A DNA stretch of 6,763 nucleotides from Clostridia bacterium (GTDB lineage Bacteria; Bacillota; Sulfobacillia; SLMV01). The position numbers and the translations under genes were made by a program. Where the stretch lies: the NCBI GenBank assembly GCA_007136565.1, contig SLGS01000204.1, positions 1 to 6,763 on the forward strand. Direction: 5' to 3'. How positions within the stretch are numbered: the first letter of the stretch is position 1; each line of letters opens with the position of its first letter. The notes under the pieces are model-generated. The model searched no databases. It saw only the letters and a list, made by a program, of their open reading frames with translations, and was not told where the DNA came from. Below are positions 3,696 through 6,763 of this stretch, in pieces.

Positions 3696-6600
3696 TGCGG
3701 CCTGTTCGTCATCCATCGAAGATTCATCATCCGGGAAAATCGACGCGACGCCGATTTCGCTATAGCGCTGCATGCCGGTTCCCGCCGGGATCAGTTTGCC
3801 GATAATTACGTTCTCTTTCAAGCCCCGCAGGTAATCCCGGGACCCTTCCGTGGCAGCCTGGGTCAACACCCGGGTGGTTTCCTGGAAGGATGCCGCCGAG
3901 AGGAAAGAGTCCGTGGCGAGGGAGGCCTTGGTTATCCCCAAGAGCACGGGCTCGATGGTGGCCGGTTCTCCCCCGGCCGATTCCGCCGCGCGGTTCGCTT
4001 CCTCCACCCTGATCAGTTCCACCTGGCTGCCGGGTAATAGATCCGTATCACCGGAGTTGATGACGCGGACCTTTCGGAGCATCTGTCGGATAACGATCTC
4101 CACGTGCTTGTCGTTGATCACGACACCCTGCATCCGGTAGACGCGCTGGACTTCCGCTAGGAGGTGATCGTAGACCGCATCCGCTCCCTTGACCTTGAGC
4201 AAGTCATGCGGATTTGTGATGCCCTCGGTAAGGGGCTGGCCGGCCTTGACCCGATCGTCTTCCGATACGATAATCGGCAAACCCTCGGGAACGGTTTGTT
4301 TCCCGGCATCGGCTTCATCGTCCATGATCACTATGGCACGCTTGCCGCCCCTAGTGGTCTCGAAGGATACGGTGCCGTCGCGATCGGCCAATAAGGCGGG
4401 AATCTTGGGATTCCTGGCTTCGAACAACTCCTCGACCCGCGGGAGACCCTGGGTTATGTCATCGCCGGCAATTCCACCCGTATGGAAGGTTCTCATGGTC
4501 ATCTGGGTGCCCGGTTCTCCGATGGATTCGGCCGCGATGATACCCACCGCTTCACCGACATCCACGAGCTGAAGACTGGCCAGGTCCCTACCGTAACAAC
4601 GCGAACAGACGCCGTGATACGTATCGCACTTGAGCACGGACCTTATGGCTACGGGGAAGTCATCCCCGTGTTCCGCCTTCAGGCGTTCGATCACGGGAAC
4701 GGCATCTTCATCGACGACTTCATTCTTAGCCACTATCACCGTTCCATCTTCGGGGTGCACGATATCCAGGGCCGCCACCCGGCCCAAGACCCTATCGCCC
4801 AATCCCTCGATAACCTCGGTTCCGTCGTATATCGAATCCACCAGGGCGTAATCTTCGGTCCCGCAATCGAGCTCTCGAACCATTACATCCTGGTTTACGT
4901 CCACCAAGCGACGCGTCAGGTAACCCGATTGGGCGGTACGGAGTGCGGTATCCGCCAATCCCTTCCTAGTGCCGTGCGTCGAGGTGAAGTACTCTATGAC
5001 GCTCAGTCCCTCGCGGAAGTTGGAGCGGACCGGCTGTTCGATGGTGCGGCCGCTCGGGTCCGCCATCAGTCCGCGCATACCCGCCATCTGCACTATTTGC
5101 TGTTCGTTGCCTCGCGCCCCGGACTCGGCCATCATGAACACCGGGTTATCCCTGGACATATTCGCCATGAGGCGACCGGTGAGGGTATCCTTGGCTTCGG
5201 TCCAGATCTCGATGATTCTCTCGTAACGCTCATCATCGGTGAGTAGTCCGCGCCTGAACTGCTTGCCGACTTCATCGACCTTCTCCTGGGCAGCCTCGAG
5301 AATCGGCGCCTTCTCCACCGGAATCTCTATGTCGGAGACCGCGATGGTGAGACCGGCACTCGTGGCGAAGGAGAACCCGAGGTATTTCAACTTGTCCAGC
5401 ATCTCCGAGGTCGCCCTTACGCCGTGACGGCGGAAGGATTCGGCGACGAGATCCCCGAGGTTCTTGCTGTCCACCCGTTCGTTGACGAACGGCATCCCCT
5501 CGGGCAAAGCCTCGTTGAATATGACCCTACCCGGAGTGGTAACGCGGGCCTCGCCCTTGACGCGGATCCTGATGGGGTCTCGAAGGCCGATGTAATCATT
5601 TTCCATGGCCATGGTCATTTCATCGACGGAGGTGTAGGTCGGGACGACTTCCCGATCCACGTTCCCGAGATCGACGTGACAAACCGTCAGGTAGTAGATG
5701 CCGAAAATCATATCCAGGGTCGGAGTGGTGACGGGGCGCCCATCCTTGGGATTCAGGATGTGGTCGGCCGCCATCATCAAGATCCGACACTCCGCCTGGG
5801 CCTCGGCCGACAGGGGAACGTGAACCGCCATCTGGTCACCGTCGAAGTCCGCGTTGTAAGCGGTACATACGAGCGGATGTATCTTGATAGCCCGCCCCTC
5901 GACCAACACCGGCTCGAAGGCTTGAATACCGAGCCTGTGCAACGTGGGAGCGCGATTGAGTAACACCGGATGCTCTCGGATAACGTCGGCCAAGACATCC
6001 CAGACTTCCTCGCGACCTCGGTCCACCATCCGCTTCGCGCTCTTGATATTCGCCGTCAGCTCCCTGGCGACCAGTTCCTTCATCACGAAGGGTTTGAACA
6101 ACTCGAGCGCCATTTCCTTGGGCAACCCGCACTGGTTCAACTTCAGCTCGGGACCCACGACTATGACGGAGCGCCCGGAGTAATCCACGCGCTTACCCAG
6201 GAGATTCTGGCGGAAGCGTCCCTGTTTCCCCTTGAGAAGGTCGCTCAGGCTCTTGAGGGGCCTATTGCCGGGCCCGGTAACGGGACGTCCGCGGCGCCCG
6301 TTATCGATCAGGGCGTCTACGGCCTCTTGGAGCATGCGCTTCTCGTTGCGAACTATGATATCCGGGGCACCCAGGTCGAGTAGCCGCTTCAACCGGTTAT
6401 TCCTGTTGATGACCCGCCGGTATAGATCGTTGAGATCCGAAGTTGCGAATCTACCTCCATCGAGCTGCACCATGGGGCGCAGTTCGGGGGGAATCACGGG
6501 TATGACCTCGAGGACCATCCAGGAGGGATGGTTGCCCGAGCGACGAAATGCCTCAACGACCTCCAGGCGGCGGACGGCGCGAACGCGTCGCTGGCTGGAT

Positions 6601-6763
6601 ACTTCCTTGATCTCCTGGCGGAGGTCTTCGGACATCTCGTCCAGGTCCAAATCCGCCAGCAATTCCTTGATGGCTTCGGCTCCCATACCAGCCCTAAACT
6701 GTCCACCGAAGCGCTCGCGGGCCTCCCGGTACTCGCTCTCCGAGAGTATCTCTCTCTCGAGGA
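3678..6763 (-). CDS. rpoC: RNA polymerase beta' subunit, 5'-truncated by the window edge
   Basis: Beta' is the largest core RNA polymerase subunit and carries the catalytic Mg site. The frame is open from 6763 to the TAG at 3680; the N-terminus with zinc site 1 is outside. The Met at 6686 is internal, since the codons before it read FGGQFRAG, typical beta' sequence. Numbering from that Met: the catalytic NADFDGDQ is at 278-285 (Asp280, 282, 284), the F-loop region ESGARGNEQQ at 521-530, the bridge helix around 566-600, the zinc-2 cysteines at 608, 687, 694 and 697, the trigger loop QMTMRTFHTGG at 728-738 with His735, and the C-terminal LKENVIIGKLIPAGTGM at 956-972. The large trigger-loop insertion of Proteobacteria is absent. 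The protein ends in a short acidic tail (985-1002) whose codons form the left arm of the terminal hairpin. It is presumably co-transcribed with rpoB upstream. Confidence 0.98.
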   Translation of the reverse strand, partial: LEREILSESEYREARERFGGQFRAGMGAEAIKELLADLDLDEMSEDLRQEIKEVSSQRRVRAVRRLEVVEAFRRSGNHPSWMVLEVIPVIPPELRPMVQLDGGRFATSDLNDLYRRVINRNNRLKRLLDLGAPDIIVRNEKRMLQEAVDALIDNGRRGRPVTGPGNRPLKSLSDLLKGKQGRFRQNLLGKRVDYSGRSVIVVGPELKLNQCGLPKEMALELFKPFVMKELVARELTANIKSAKRMVDRGREEVWDVLADVIREHPVLLNRAPTLHRLGIQAFEPVLVEGRAIKIHPLVCTAYNADFDGDQMAVHVPLSAEAQAECRILMMAADHILNPKDGRPVTTPTLDMIFGIYYLTVCHVDLGNVDREVVPTYTSVDEMTMAMENDYIGLRDPIRIRVKGEARVTTPGRVIFNEALPEGMPFVNERVDSKNLGDLVAESFRRHGVRATSEMLDKLKYLGFSFATSAGLTIAVSDIEIPVEKAPILEAAQEKVDEVGKQFRRGLLTDDERYERIIEIWTEAKDTLTGRLMANMSRDNPVFMMAESGARGNEQQIVQMAGMRGLMADPSGRTIEQPVRSNFREGLSVIEYFTSTHGTRKGLADTALRTAQSGYLTRRLVDVNQDVMVRELDCGTEDYALVDSIYDGTEVIEGLGDRVLGRVAALDIVHPEDGTVIVAKNEVVDEDAVPVIERLKAEHGDDFPVAIRSVLKCDTYHGVCSRCYGRDLASLQLVDVGEAVGIIAAESIGEPGTQMTMRTFHTGGIAGDDITQGLPRVEELFEARNPKIPALLADRDGTVSFETTRGGKRAIVIMDDEADAGKQTVPEGLPIIVSEDDRVKAGQPLTEGITNPHDLLKVKGADAVYDHLLAEVQRVYRMQGVVINDKHVEIVIRQMLRKVRVINSGDTDLLPGSQVELIRVEEANRAAESAGGEPATIEPVLLGITKASLATDSFLSAASFQETTRVLTQAATEGSRDYLRGLKENVIIGKLIPAGTGMQRYSEIGVASIFPDDESSMDDEQAADDDGE

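Noticed and set aside
4482..5246. 254-codon plus-strand open frame opposite rpoC
   Set aside because: It is in codon register with rpoC. The length is explained by the codon bias of a highly expressed gene; no homology is recognisable.
5424..5963. 179-codon plus-strand open frame opposite the rpoC catalytic region
   Set aside because: The same in-register antisense artefact; it overlaps the invariant NADFDGD coding segment.
6684..6686. Methionine at 6686 as the rpoC start
   Set aside because: The frame continues upstream to the window edge with conserved beta' sequence, so this Met is internal.

Overview
This window is a stretch of the conserved bacterial transcription/translation core, read entirely from the minus strand. 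In transcription order, from the high coordinates down, it holds the 3' part of rpoC (RNA polymerase beta'), a small L7Ae/YbxF-type RNA-binding protein gene, rpsL (S12), rpsG (S7), fusA (EF-G) and the first 39 codons of tuf (EF-Tu). This is the junction of the rpoBC and str operons. No mobile element, CRISPR array, tRNA or accessory cassette is visible. Every coding stretch is housekeeping, and no interval over 300 bases lacks a gene.

Organism: certainly a bacterium. The single-domain 82-residue L7Ae homologue between rpoC and rpsL matches the layout known from Bacillus-type genomes. The beta' trigger loop lacks the large insertion found in Proteobacteria, and the Shine-Dalgarno sequences are strong (AGGAGG type). 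GC looks to be in the mid-50s percent by eye. Together these suggest a Bacillota, Chloroflexota or related lineage. Several substitutions in S12 and EF-G look divergent, so a poorly sampled or uncultured lineage is possible, but I cannot place it without a tree.

Layout: rpoC occupies 3678-6763 and runs off the right edge. Its stop codon lies in the loop of a perfect 13-bp hairpin (3664-3695). One base downstream begins a full consensus sigma-70 type promoter (TTGACA, 17 nt, TATAAT with an extended -10 TG), which should drive the L7Ae/str operon. A 113-nt spacer with a GC-rich leader hairpin leads to the L7Ae gene (3316-3564). A 169-nt spacer follows, with several hairpins, the last a 9-bp stem just upstream of the rpsL ribosome binding site. 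rpsL (TTG start), rpsG (GTG start), fusA and tuf then follow with gaps of 25, 66 and 15 nt.

Together the genes supply the polymerase catalytic subunit, two 30S proteins (decoding-centre S12 and head-assembly S7), an RNA-binding ribosome-associated protein and the two elongation GTPases. The non-routine content lies in the control elements between genes and in a few residues: the rpsL start with an overlapping five-codon decoy ORF, arginine at the S12 position where K88R gives streptomycin resistance elsewhere, and a 12-nt motif shared by the rpsL and rpsG translation starts. I found no undescribed multi-gene system.
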